Under the pieces are notes generated by a model. That model worked only from the letters and a program-made list of their open reading frames with translations. It did no database searches and was not told the origin of the DNA. Made by a program: the position numbers and the translations under genes. Source: Croceitalea sp947503285 (GTDB lineage Bacteria > Bacteroidota > Bacteroidia > Flavobacteriales > Flavobacteriaceae). Taken from it: a DNA stretch of 64,000 bases. Positions 46,227-55,667 of this stretch are shown here, in pieces (the first letter of the stretch is position 1; each line of letters starts with the position of its first letter). The stretch covers positions 248,001 through 312,000 of the forward strand of contig NZ_BTGQ01000006.1 in NCBI RefSeq assembly GCF_036985505.1, in the 5' to 3' direction.

Positions 46227-48367
46227 TTACTATCAATTTGTTTTATTCGTAATTCATCGTATTGCATCAAGTAAGATGCTTGGTTAAAAAAACCAGAGGT
46301 CCAATCATTGAGATAGTTAAACCGATTGCCATTATATTCTGTACTTCCTATGATTTTAGAAGTTTCATACAAGTTTTTCTTATGGGCAAGTTTAAGAAGC
46401 AAGTCAAATGTGATATCGAACCCACGCACGGCAAAGCGATCAGGGGCATGCCCAAACTTTTTTCGATAGGCCTTCGTAAATGAATTTGCACCTACTTCTT
46501 TATAGGATGACGGAAACATAAACTTCAAATTCGATAAATGGGGTCTTGAAACCGCATCAGCTTCAAAGGCATTGTTATAATTCGTCGTGAACATTTTGAC
46601 CTTTACATCGTCACCCCCTTCAGCTGAACCCATAGAGGCATTTAGTATTGAACTGATACTCGCGACCAAATTAGGTTTGTCGGTCTCTACAAATACCCAA
46701 TTCTCTTGACGCTCAGAGAGCATGGCTTGAAAATCTACCAAATGCAAAGATCCATCTTCGCTCATTTTTGCCACACGTGCCATTGGAAAAGCACGTAGTA
46801 TGGAATCTTTCGCAGCCTGGTGGGCATCATCTGCAATGATGATCAAATTCTCATTAACCCTGATTTTTTCAATATGGGATAAGATTTTATTTCGCAATAG
46901 GGCATCATTGGGTATGGAGAAAAACACATTGTTCAAACTCAACTCGCTTTGGGCGGCGTAGGGGGCTATAACGGGTACATCGAAATTAGCAGCTTGAACG
47001 GCAACTTCCCCCAATAAATTAGGATTTACCGGCCCAACTATGGCATCTATACCCATCAAGGGATTTTGGGCCAACACCGTTTTCAAAGCCTCTAAATTCA
47101 ATTGGGTATCGAAGACTTTAACATCGACCGAGACCCCAAGTTTTTTAATAGAATCAAAGGCTACCAATGCGCCAGTATACAATCCCATGGCGTATTTGAT
47201 ATCATTGCGCGTACTTACTTGTCCCTCGGTTTTTTCTTTATCCCTAAAGTTGATGCGATCTAATCTAAAAGGCAACAAGAACATCACACTTGGCCTGTTT
47301 TCAATATTGATACTATCAATCAAGTTGATTTTATCTAGCACCAAGGCATTTTTGACATCAAGCTGTGACTCTTTCTGTTTCGGTAGTTTCAAGACCATGC
47401 CCGCTTTCAAACCATTTTCAAGCTCAGGATTCAAAGCAAATAAAGAATCCCTAGAAATCTTTAAATTCTGGGTCAATCTAAATATGTTCTGTTTGGGCCT
47501 TACCTGATAAAAAATATAATTCTCGGTATTGACCAACTCACTTTTTGGTTTTTGTTTTGGCAAGCGAAGTACCATTCCTTCTTTTAGGCCACCTGTTTCA
47601 TTGATCTCAGGATTTAACTTGATAATGGAGTCAACGGCTATACCATAGTTTTGGCTTATTCGAAAAAGACCTATTGCCTTTGGTACCGTATACGATTCAA
47701 ACAAGACCACTTCCTGTTTTTCAAGGCTATCCCCTTTCGGTCGCGGCAGCCTCAATTCTTGACCAATAGCGAGGTAATTCGTGCTTTTTGGCAATTCAGG
47801 GTTCAAAAGCAAAAGACTATCAATAGTAATACCATATTTATTGGCAATGCTCCATCGTGTCTCTTTTGGTAATACGGTATACGTTTCGTATTCAATATCT
47901 TTTTCGTCTTCTTCTGTGATTTCGGGGTATTTGGGAATTTGTAATACCATTCCCTTTTTCAGGGGTTCGGCGTACAATTCTTTGTTATAGCGTTTTAGCT
48001 GTTCTTCGGTAATCGCATACTTCTGGGTTAGACTGAATAGGGTTTCACGCTTTTTTACCCGATGTCTTTTAAAACCCGTTGGTTCTATTTGTGTTTCTTG
48101 AATTTCCGGTTCAATAGCCTTTTTGTCAACAACGACACCGGCCAACGGAATCACCAAAATGGTATTCGGCCTTATCTCCTCAGAGTTCTTTATCTCGGTG
48201 TTTTGTTGAAGTATCGCATAGGGGGTGACCCGATATTGCTTGGCAATACTGTAAATGGTCTCCCCTTCTTTAACTTGGTGCGTTGTGAATTTTTGTTGCC
48301 CAAAAGCCAAGGTCGAGGCCAATAGCATCGCAACAAAACAAATACCTTTTAAAAATTGACGTTTCAT
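46223..48367 (-). CDS. Five-LysM protein with a periplasmic-binding-protein-like domain
   Basis: 714 residues from ATG 48367, which overlaps the guaA stop as TAATG. Signal peptide ending LAFGQ, then five LysM repeats (about 25-75, 95-140, 165-213, 225-275 and 285-325), each with a Y/H-x-V start and a GMVLxLP-type end. LysM binds peptidoglycan. The C-terminal half (about 360-714) has the type I substrate-binding fold (VMFLLPFRL, IDAIVGPVNPNLLGEVA, VPVIAPYA) like amino-acid receptors or LpoA-type regulators. No ABC-transporter genes are nearby, so a cell-wall sensor or regulator is a reasonable guess. Confidence 0.88.
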   Translation of the reverse strand: MKRQFLKGICFVAMLLASTLAFGQQKFTTHQVKEGETIYSIAKQYRVTPYAILQQNTEIKNSEEIRPNTILVIPLAGVVVDKKAIEPEIQETQIEPTGFKRHRVKKRETLFSLTQKYAITEEQLKRYNKELYAEPLKKGMVLQIPKYPEITEEDEKDIEYETYTVLPKETRWSIANKYGITIDSLLLLNPELPKSTNYLAIGQELRLPRPKGDSLEKQEVVLFESYTVPKAIGLFRISQNYGIAVDSIIKLNPEINETGGLKEGMVLRLPKQKPKSELVNTENYIFYQVRPKQNIFRLTQNLKISRDSLFALNPELENGLKAGMVLKLPKQKESQLDVKNALVLDKINLIDSINIENRPSVMFLLPFRLDRINFRDKEKTEGQVSTRNDIKYAMGLYTGALVAFDSIKKLGVSVDVKVFDTQLNLEALKTVLAQNPLMGIDAIVGPVNPNLLGEVAVQAANFDVPVIAPYAAQSELSLNNVFFSIPNDALLRNKILSHIEKIRVNENLIIIADDAHQAAKDSILRAFPMARVAKMSEDGSLHLVDFQAMLSERQENWVFVETDKPNLVASISSILNASMGSAEGGDDVKVKMFTTNYNNAFEADAVSRPHLSNLKFMFPSSYKEVGANSFTKAYRKKFGHAPDRFAVRGFDITFDLLLKLAHKKNLYETSKIIGSTEYNGNRFNYLNDWTSGFFNQASYLMQYDELRIKQIDSK

Positions 48368-49899
48368 TATTCCCATTCTATAGTGGCCGGTGGTTTTGAG
48401 CTAATATCATAAACTACCCTATTGACACCTTTTACTTTATTGATAATATCGTTAGACACCTTTTGCAAAAACCCGTAAGGCAAATTCACCCAATCGGCGG
48501 TCATACCATCGGTACTTTCAACGGCTCTCAATGCCACGCATTTTTCGTAAGTTCTTTCATCACCCATTACCCCTACACTATTTACGGGTAAAAGCATGGC
48601 CCCAGCCTGCCAAACAGAGTCGTAAAGTCCATTTTTTTTCAATCCATCGATAAAAATAGCATCTACCTCTTGTAATATAGACACCTTTTCTGGTGTAATG
48701 TCACCTAAAATACGGATTCCCAATCCAGGACCAGGAAAAGGGTGCCGACCTAGAATGGAAGCATCCATACCCATATTGTTGCCCACACGTCGAACCTCGT
48801 CTTTAAATAACAGATGAAGTGGTTCCACAATTTTCAACTTCATATAATCGGGCAACCCACCGACATTATGATGGCTTTTTATCACGGCAGAGGGTCCACC
48901 ACTTGCAGAGACGGACTCAATCCGATCGGGGTAAATCGTTCCTTGGGCCAACCAAGTCGCATTTTCAACTTGTTGTGATTCATCATCAAAAACCTCTATA
49001 AAGACCCTTCCGATTATTTTTCTTTTGGTTTCAGGGTCTGATTCCCCCTTGAGTGCTTTCAAGAAACGTGCCGAAGCATCAACCCCCTTGACGTTCAAGC
49101 CCATGCCCTTATACTGTTCTAGAACATCATGAAATTCATTCTTGCGCAATAGTCCATTATTAACGAAAATACAATGTAATTGTTTTCCAACTGCTTTATG
49201 AAGTAACATCGCGGCAACGCTCGAATCAACCCCGCCCGAAAGACCAAGAATGACCTTTTCACTACCGATCGTTTCCTTTAGTTCGGCAACGGTTGTTTCA
49301 ACAAATGCATCTGGGGTCCAATCTTGTTTCAGGCCCGCTATGTCGACCAGAAAGTTCTCCAAAAGCTGTTTGCCATCTTTTGAATGGTATACTTCTGGGT
49401 GAAATTGAATTCCGTAGGTCTCTTCCCCTTCGATTCTAAAAGCAGCATTTTCAACATCATGCGTACTGGCAAGTAAAACCCCATTTTCAGGCAATTGCTT
49501 TATGGTGTCACTATGGCTCATCCATACTTGACTGCCCAAATGGACATTCTTTAAAAATGCCTCTCCATCTTTAACCTCGGAAAGATTGGCCCGACCATAT
49601 TCACGGGTTGCCGAGGGCGCTACGTTTCCACCATTGAAATGCGCCAAATACTGCGCACCATAGCAGATGGCAAGCAATGGTTTTTTCCCTTTTATATCCT
49701 TTAGATCAGGGTGTGGGGCATCGCCTGCCCGCACCGAGAAAGGCGAACCTGAAAGTATGACCGCCTGAAACGGTGAAAGGTCTTCAGGCAGCTTGTTGTA
49801 TGGTTTGATTTCAGAATAGATATTCAGTTCCCGAACGCGTCGCGCTATCAATTGGGTATATTGGGAACCAAAATCAAGAATGAGAACTTGGTTTTGCAT
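48367..49899 (-). CDS. guaA: GMP synthase (glutamine-hydrolysing)
   Basis: 510 residues from ATG 49899. Amidotransferase domain (LILDFGSQYTQLIARRVRE, CYGAQY with the nucleophile Cys, FHPEVYHS), the ATP-pyrophosphatase domain with the P-loop GLSGGVDSSV, and the C-terminal dimerisation domain ending PPATIEWE. Makes GMP from XMP. An ATG at 49914 would lie upstream of the -7 element and is rejected. First gene of an operon with LysM, OsmC and HExxH genes, linked by TAATG and ATGA junctions. Confidence 0.98.
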   Translation of the reverse strand: MQNQVLILDFGSQYTQLIARRVRELNIYSEIKPYNKLPEDLSPFQAVILSGSPFSVRAGDAPHPDLKDIKGKKPLLAICYGAQYLAHFNGGNVAPSATREYGRANLSEVKDGEAFLKNVHLGSQVWMSHSDTIKQLPENGVLLASTHDVENAAFRIEGEETYGIQFHPEVYHSKDGKQLLENFLVDIAGLKQDWTPDAFVETTVAELKETIGSEKVILGLSGGVDSSVAAMLLHKAVGKQLHCIFVNNGLLRKNEFHDVLEQYKGMGLNVKGVDASARFLKALKGESDPETKRKIIGRVFIEVFDDESQQVENATWLAQGTIYPDRIESVSASGGPSAVIKSHHNVGGLPDYMKLKIVEPLHLLFKDEVRRVGNNMGMDASILGRHPFPGPGLGIRILGDITPEKVSILQEVDAIFIDGLKKNGLYDSVWQAGAMLLPVNSVGVMGDERTYEKCVALRAVESTDGMTADWVNLPYGFLQKVSNDIINKVKGVNRVVYDISSKPPATIEWE

Positions 49900-49902
49900 G
49901 GG

Positions 49903-49910
49903 CAAAAATA
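49903..49910 (-). promoter_or_regulatory. -7 promoter element immediately before guaA
   Basis: TATTTTTG on the minus strand matches TAnnTTTG and ends only 3 bp before the guaA ATG at 49899. A transcript from it would have almost no 5' leader. Confidence 0.5.
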
Positions 49911-50028
49911 GCAATTTGAACGAGTTGAAAAAGGATGTTTTTCGTTTAAATTTATGCCAAACATCGAAAAGTTTTGACTTTTAGGTTTTTAGCGGGCAAT
50001 TAAAATCACAAACTGAATGTGGGATAAA

Positions 50029-50060
50029 TTGCACAAAAAACAACCGAAATCATACCTTTG
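50029..50060 (+). promoter_or_regulatory. Bacteroidota-type promoter of pgmB
   Basis: TTG at 50029-50031 and TACCTTTG at 50053-50060, spacer 21 bp. The -7 element lies 24 bp before the ATG. Confidence 0.65.
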
Positions 50061-50084
50061 TGCAAAAACCGCTAAACTTTAACC

Positions 50085-50744
50085 ATGATTAAAGGATTTA
50101 TTTTCGATTTGGACGGTGTCATCACCGATACTGCTGAACTTCATTATTTAGCTTGGAAAAAACTGGCAGAAGAAATGAACTGGCAGTTTGACAGGGCCGT
50201 TAACGAACGACTGCGTGGAGTTTCTCGAATGGACTCCCTCAATATCATTAAAGACCATAATAATGCAACAGTGGCGGAAGACCGATTATTGGAGCTGGCC
50301 ACTATGAAAAATGATATTTATGTTGCAAGTCTCGATACCTTGACACCCGATGATTATTTACCTGGGGCAAAAGAGTTACTGACCCACCTAAGGCAAGAAG
50401 GCTTTAGGGTAGCCTTGGGCAGCGCAAGTAAGAATGCCGCAAAGGTTTTAGAACAGCTTGAGGCCATTGGTTATTTTGATATTATCGGTGACGGCAATAG
50501 TGTTTCGAAAAGTAAACCCGAACCGGATATCTTTTTGTACGGTGCGGAAAAATTAGAACTCAAGGCAGAGGAATGTATCGTTTATGAAGATGCGGAAGCG
50601 GGCATTGATGCCGCAAAGGCCGGAGGATTTTATGCAGTAGGTATTGGCCCTGATGATAGGGTCGGCCATGCAGATGTTCGCTTTGATTCAATGGCAGAGG
50701 CCACGCTGTTTGCGGTTAAATCGCATTTTAAAGAGTTGTTTTAA
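50085..50744 (+). CDS. pgmB: Beta-phosphoglucomutase
   Basis: 219 residues of the HAD superfamily. FDLDGVITDTAELH carries the nucleophile and acid/base Asp; LRGVSRMDSL is the cap motif typical of this subgroup; LGSASKNA (motif II), SKPEPDIF (motif III Lys) and EDAEAGIDAAKAGGF (motif IV) complete it. Interconverts beta-glucose 1- and 6-phosphate after maltose or trehalose phosphorylase action. No phosphorylase is adjacent; the GH13 and GH31 enzymes elsewhere in the window act in the same general metabolism. Confidence 0.94.
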   Translation: MIKGFIFDLDGVITDTAELHYLAWKKLAEEMNWQFDRAVNERLRGVSRMDSLNIIKDHNNATVAEDRLLELATMKNDIYVASLDTLTPDDYLPGAKELLTHLRQEGFRVALGSASKNAAKVLEQLEAIGYFDIIGDGNSVSKSKPEPDIFLYGAEKLELKAEECIVYEDAEAGIDAAKAGGFYAVGIGPDDRVGHADVRFDSMAEATLFAVKSHFKELF

Positions 50745-50760
50745 ACATACCTTAAATACA

Positions 50761-50790
50761 AAAGCCCCGGGAACCACTCCGGGGCTTTTA
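50761..50790 (+). terminator. Intrinsic terminator after pgmB
   Basis: AAAGCCCCGG (50761-50770) pairs perfectly with CCGGGGCTTT (50779-50788), loop 8 nt. The T-run is short because it is mostly within the stem. It begins 17 bp after the stop. Confidence 0.85.
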
Positions 50791-50937
50791 AAATAAAATC
50801 AAAACCAACCTAAACACATGAATTTATCAATTCATAGTTAAAAGGTAAAATACCTTTTCATAACAATTTGTATAGTTAACAACCATCTTTTAAAAAACCC
50901 TACCTTTTTTTTCAATTATTTTTGAAAAAAATGACAA

Positions 50938-51483
50938 ATGGAGAAATTGATATTTGAACAGCTTAAAAATGAGTTGGTCAATGGGGCCGTTAAAAAAGGG
51001 CATCCATTCCGATATTTTTCTTTGGCAACCGTTTCCCCAAATAACGAACCACGATTGCGTACGGTCGTTTTGCGGAAAGTAACAACAGACCTAGAACTGT
51101 TTTTTTATACGGATCGGCGTTCAAACAAAGTTGACCAATTGGCTACCAATACTAATATTGCCGCACTTTTTTACCATCCAAAAAAACTATTGCAATTACA
51201 GATTACCGGAAAAACGACATTCATCAATGATGGACAGACCTTAAAATCCATTTGGAACGGCATCCCTTTAAATTCAAGAAAAGACTATACTACAGCCGAC
51301 GCCCCTGGCAGTCTACTGAACAATCCAGACCAGGTCGATTACCTGACGGATGGGAATCACTTTTGTGTCGTAAAGATAATTCCGAGTTCGATTGAATATC
51401 TTAGATTGAAAAGACCACATCATATCCGTATGGATTTCACTAGGAAAAATCAAGAATGGTCGGGGCAATTTCTAGTGCCTTAA
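50938..51483 (+). CDS. Pyridoxamine-phosphate-oxidase-family flavoprotein
   Basis: 181 residues. Split-barrel FMN fold: FSLATVSPNNEPRLRTVVLRK (FMN-binding), FFYTDRRSNKVDQLATNTNIAALFYHPKKLLQLQITGK, and the C-terminal RLKRPHHIRMDF. PdxH proteins usually end with a conserved Arg-Leu/Pro motif; the short C-terminus here makes true PNP oxidase activity uncertain. The last 12 bp overlap the convergent bshC end. Confidence 0.87.
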   Translation: MEKLIFEQLKNELVNGAVKKGHPFRYFSLATVSPNNEPRLRTVVLRKVTTDLELFFYTDRRSNKVDQLATNTNIAALFYHPKKLLQLQITGKTTFINDGQTLKSIWNGIPLNSRKDYTTADAPGSLLNNPDQVDYLTDGNHFCVVKIIPSSIEYLRLKRPHHIRMDFTRKNQEWSGQFLVP

Positions 51484-53073
51484 AATCAAAAAACCATTTG
51501 CCAAAGGGTCTAGGATTTCCATTAGTTGTGGAATCAGATCTTTTCCATATTGCAGATATAACTCTGAAAAATTGAGTTGCCGCTCTTGTAAGGATTGGTT
51601 CGGAAAAAGTACATTTTGAAGTTCGGTCAACCTGATCACATGGTCTTTGAGTTTTCTTTTTTGGGCCTTTAGAAGTCGCTTTTCCAGCTTGTCCAATCCT
51701 TTTTTCTGTTTGACCTCTTGTGCTTTTACAGCCCCTAAAAAGGACTTATCGGTCTCTTCCGCAATTTGGTAAAGCTCTTGAAACTGCTTCTCTAAGTGCC
51801 TTTTTTGGGAAGAAAAGTCGATTTCTATATTAGAGATTTTTCGAATCTTTTTATTGACCAGACTTGTTTGGGTCAGAAACAAGTCAGAACTATCCAAATC
51901 TAAGCGTTCCATCTTTTCGTATTGTTTCTCTCTAATAACCAAGGCCGAGTTACGCAACAAGAGCATAGGGAAAGTAACGCCTAAGTTATCGAAATAAGCC
52001 TTTAACTCTAACCAATAAGCCAATTCGCCACCCCCGCCAATATAGCATAAGTTGGGTAAAATCACTTCTTGATACAAGGGTCTAGCTATGACGTTAGGGG
52101 AAAATCGTTCGGGAAAAGTTTCCAATTCATTCTCAAGCCCGCTTTTTGAAAATTTCAAATCGGTAGTATTGATGTAATAACTGCCCGATTTTTCAATGAT
52201 ACGCTCACGCAGATCATCCTTTAGATAGAAATAATTGATTTCACGGGGATTTACCTGAATCTTGTAGGTTTGTGATACAGAAGAGAGTGCCGAGATGGAT
52301 TTCGTAACTTGTTCATGGGGTATATTGTCAAAAATATCCTTTTTGGCAAAGGGAACCAGTAATCGTTTTAATTGGGAATCATCGCCATCTACGATGACCA
52401 GACCGAAATCGCCGAATAATTCGTTCGCGAGATATCGGGTGGCATCAGTAAGGTTGGTATGTTCTAGATACGATTTTTCAAAGAGGCTTTTGAGTTCACT
52501 GGCATTGGTTGTTACCCCAAATTGTTGTGAGATAACCTCAAAGACTTTGTCAAGCCCATCCGTACGCAATCTCCCAACGGCACCATTGGCATTTATATTC
52601 CACTTGATTTTCTTTCCACGATAGTTGAAATAGTTGATTTCATCAAAGTCATGATCTTCAGTAGCCATCCAATAAACGGGAACAAAATTGTAATTGGGGT
52701 GTTCTTGTCTTAACTTTTTGGTAAGGTTGATCGTAGAGATGATCTTATACAAAAAGTAAAGTGGTCCCGTGAACAAATTCAACTGATGCCCGGTAGTAAT
52801 CGTAAATGTCGTATTCGAACTTAAGCTTTCGATATTTTTTCGGGTTGGCTCGCTGCAATTAAAACCGACATATTGCCTTTCGATAGCGCTGGTCAGGACA
52901 TTTCTATGGGCGGAATCATAATTTGCCTGTTTTTCAGCTATTTGGGCATCAAAATTTTGAAGAATTGGTAAACGATTGAAAAATGGTTCTAGATGCTGAT
53001 CTTCATTCAGATAATCACAAATTAATTTGGAGAAGTATCCGGTTTCTTGAAATGGTATACAGTTTACTTTCAT
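51472..53073 (-). CDS. bshC: Bacillithiol biosynthesis cysteine-adding enzyme
   Basis: 533 residues from ATG 53073. The nucleotidyl-transferase-like core has TTGHQLNLFTGPLYFLYKIISTINL and FVPVYWMATEDHDFDEINYFNYRGK (HXGH/KMSKS-like positions), and NLCYIGGGGELAYWLELKAYF later. A long coiled-coil insertion lies at about 395-500. Ligates cysteine to glucosaminyl-malate in the last step of bacillithiol synthesis, a thiol used by Bacteroidota in place of glutathione. bshA and bshB are not in the window. Confidence 0.95.
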   Translation of the reverse strand: MKVNCIPFQETGYFSKLICDYLNEDQHLEPFFNRLPILQNFDAQIAEKQANYDSAHRNVLTSAIERQYVGFNCSEPTRKNIESLSSNTTFTITTGHQLNLFTGPLYFLYKIISTINLTKKLRQEHPNYNFVPVYWMATEDHDFDEINYFNYRGKKIKWNINANGAVGRLRTDGLDKVFEVISQQFGVTTNASELKSLFEKSYLEHTNLTDATRYLANELFGDFGLVIVDGDDSQLKRLLVPFAKKDIFDNIPHEQVTKSISALSSVSQTYKIQVNPREINYFYLKDDLRERIIEKSGSYYINTTDLKFSKSGLENELETFPERFSPNVIARPLYQEVILPNLCYIGGGGELAYWLELKAYFDNLGVTFPMLLLRNSALVIREKQYEKMERLDLDSSDLFLTQTSLVNKKIRKISNIEIDFSSQKRHLEKQFQELYQIAEETDKSFLGAVKAQEVKQKKGLDKLEKRLLKAQKRKLKDHVIRLTELQNVLFPNQSLQERQLNFSELYLQYGKDLIPQLMEILDPLANGFLILRH

Positions 53074-53161
53074 TAACACTAAAATATGGCTTTAAAGATA
53101 AGCTACTTCAAAATTTCAATCCCTAAAAATTCGTTAATTACCTAAACACAAATTTTATCGT

Positions 53162-53169
53162 TAGCTTTG
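53162..53169 (+). promoter_or_regulatory. -7 promoter element of the M14 peptidase gene
   Basis: TAGCTTTG matches TAnnTTTG and lies 28 bp before the ATG at 53198. No clear -33 TTG at standard distance. Confidence 0.5.
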
Positions 53170-53197
53170 AAATCAAGCTTAAACCAAACTTTTCAAA

Positions 53198-55651
53198 ATG
53201 CGATTCATTCTTTTTATCTGCCTTTCAGTAGGCTTTTTTGCCACTGCCCAAAACTTAAAATCACCTTCTGATTTTCATGGTTATGAGTTAGGCACCCAAT
53301 TCACAAGACACCATGAGGTCGTGGACTATTATGAATATTTGGCTGATACGGATGCCGCAAGGGTAAAATTGATCGAGTATGGCCAAACCAATGAAAGAAG
53401 GCCCTTGATATTGGCATTCATATCAACCGCAGAAAATTTACAAAACCTAGAGGCCATACGCGAAGCACATTTGAAGGCGACCACCGGAGGCAACAAAGCG
53501 GAGAAAGCCATTGTTTGGATGAGCTATAACGTGCACGGTAATGAAAGTGTCAGCACCGAGGCCTCTATGCAAACCATTTATGAACTGCTTACGTCAAAGA
53601 GTTCTTATTTAGAAAACACTATAGTGATTATAGACCCCTGCATCAATCCGGATGGCCGTGATCGTTATAGCAATTGGTACAACCAATATAAAAACACCCC
53701 TTATCAAGTAGATCCCAATAGCAAAGAACACCACGAAGGTTGGTGGACCGGCAGAAGTAATCACTATATGTTCGATTTGAATCGCGATTGGGCATGGCTC
53801 ACCCAGGTAGAGAGCCAACAACGGCTAAAAGTGTACAATAAATGGCTGCCGCATGTACATGTTGATTTTCATGAGCAGGGTGTGAACAGTCCCTATTTTT
53901 TCGCACCTGCCGCAGAACCCTATCACGAAGTCATAACCAAGTTTCAACGTGATTTTCAAGAAACCATAGGTAAAAACCACGCTAAATATTTTGACGCCAA
54001 CGGATGGTTTTATTTTACCAAAGAAGTGTTTGATTTGTTTTACCCAAGTTACGGTGATACCTACCCTACCTATAACGGAGCAATCGGTATGACTTACGAA
54101 CAAGGTGGTAGTGGAAGGGCCGGACTTGGAATACTTACCAGAAATGGAGACACTTTAACGTTAAAGGATAGAATCGCACATCATCTTACTACAGGGCTTT
54201 CGACAGTTGAGGTAGCCGCTAAAAATGTAGAAAAAATCAATGCCGAATTTCAAAAATTTTATCAAAACAGGAGCTTTAAATATAAAAGTTATGTGCTAAA
54301 AGGTAAAAAAGATAACCTCAAAGCCTTAAGCACCCTTTTGGATGCCCATAACATCGAATATGGCCATGCCCCATTGACCACTTTAAAAGGGTTTAACTAT
54401 AGCACAGGTACGACTGGAAGCCTTAAGACGGATGAACACACTTTGGTCGTTTCAACAAACCAACCTAAGGGAACCATGGTAAAGGTATTATTCGAACCCA
54501 ACGCCAAACTAAGTGACTCATTGACCTACGACATTACTGCATGGTCGTTACCATACGCCTATGGCCTAAATACATTGGCATCAACAAGTTTGGTAAATCA
54601 AATTGACCCAAACCCAAAATCGGCAACTACCAAAACTGAAATAGCAAAATCAACCTATGCCTATATCACTGATTGGGACAGCATGGAAGATGCCCGTTTT
54701 TTGGCTGAATTGCTACAATCAAAAATTAAGGTAAGGACCGCCTATGCCCCATTCTCCGTTGATGGAACGTCTTTTAAAAGAGGTAGCCTTATCATTACGG
54801 CCGCCGATAACGATAACCATACCGATTTTACGCAAACCTTAAAAAGGATCGTATCAAAACATACCGCAATTAACTTACATGCAACCAGTTCAGGATTTGT
54901 TGATACCGGTAAAGATTTCGGGTCTGGATATGTACAACAAATTCAGAATCCGAAGGTAGCGGTTCTCTCAGGCAGCCCCACATCGACATTACGATTTGGC
55001 GAAATCTGGCATTTCTTTGAAAAACAGTTAAATTATCCAATAACGGTTCTTGACACCGAGTATGTGGATAGGGTAGACATGGACGCCTACGATGTACTTA
55101 TACTACCAGGTGGTTATTACAACCAATACTATAATGAAGATAAACTAAAGGCATTGAAAGAATGGGTTCGAAATGGCGGTAAACTCATTGCTATGGGCAG
55201 GGCCATCGATGGTATCGACGGTGAGCATGGTTTTTCAATCAAGAAGAAAAAAACTGAAAAAGATACCGCTAGCGTTAAACCCATGGCCCATGAAGAACAA
55301 GAGCGTGAGCAGATGAAAAACGCAATTACGGGGGCTATTTTCAAAACCAAGATTGACAATACACACCCATTGGCCTATGGGTATGGTACGGAGTATTTTA
55401 CCTTGAAACTTGGTAGCTCTGCCTATGATTATTTAAAAAATGGTACCGTAGCGTACCTTGAAAAAAACACCGACCCCGTATCTGGTTTTGCCGGTAGTGA
55501 TGCTCAGAAGAGAATCACGAATAGCTTGGTGTTCGGGGTGGAGGATTATGGTCGTGGAAATGTGATATATATGGTTGACAACCCATTGTTCAGAGGGTTT
55601 TGGGAAAATGGGAAGTTATTCTTTGCCAACGCACTCTTTATGGTGAATTAA
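53198..55651 (+). CDS. Exported M14-family zinc carboxypeptidase with C-terminal amidotransferase-like domain
   Basis: 817 residues. Signal peptide ending FATAQ. The M14 catalytic domain (about 30-350) shows zinc ligands His and Glu in NVHGNES and the third ligand His in VHVDFHEQG, plus DLNRDWAW and the YEQGGSGRAG region carrying the catalytic Glu. After a linker, the C-terminal part (about 580-800) begins KVAVLSGSPTS and contains YDVLILPGGYY, resembling class I amidotransferase/DJ-1 folds but with no obvious nucleophile Cys. Digests peptides in the periplasm or outside. Confidence 0.92.
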   Translation: MRFILFICLSVGFFATAQNLKSPSDFHGYELGTQFTRHHEVVDYYEYLADTDAARVKLIEYGQTNERRPLILAFISTAENLQNLEAIREAHLKATTGGNKAEKAIVWMSYNVHGNESVSTEASMQTIYELLTSKSSYLENTIVIIDPCINPDGRDRYSNWYNQYKNTPYQVDPNSKEHHEGWWTGRSNHYMFDLNRDWAWLTQVESQQRLKVYNKWLPHVHVDFHEQGVNSPYFFAPAAEPYHEVITKFQRDFQETIGKNHAKYFDANGWFYFTKEVFDLFYPSYGDTYPTYNGAIGMTYEQGGSGRAGLGILTRNGDTLTLKDRIAHHLTTGLSTVEVAAKNVEKINAEFQKFYQNRSFKYKSYVLKGKKDNLKALSTLLDAHNIEYGHAPLTTLKGFNYSTGTTGSLKTDEHTLVVSTNQPKGTMVKVLFEPNAKLSDSLTYDITAWSLPYAYGLNTLASTSLVNQIDPNPKSATTKTEIAKSTYAYITDWDSMEDARFLAELLQSKIKVRTAYAPFSVDGTSFKRGSLIITAADNDNHTDFTQTLKRIVSKHTAINLHATSSGFVDTGKDFGSGYVQQIQNPKVAVLSGSPTSTLRFGEIWHFFEKQLNYPITVLDTEYVDRVDMDAYDVLILPGGYYNQYYNEDKLKALKEWVRNGGKLIAMGRAIDGIDGEHGFSIKKKKTEKDTASVKPMAHEEQEREQMKNAITGAIFKTKIDNTHPLAYGYGTEYFTLKLGSSAYDYLKNGTVAYLEKNTDPVSGFAGSDAQKRITNSLVFGVEDYGRGNVIYMVDNPLFRGFWENGKLFFANALFMVN

Positions 55652-55667
55652 CCTTTTATTCATTCAA

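Noticed and set aside
48960..49260. Possible riboswitch or attenuator inside or before guaA
   Set aside because: No purine-riboswitch-like core was found, and the -7 element sits 3 bp before the start, which leaves no leader for one.
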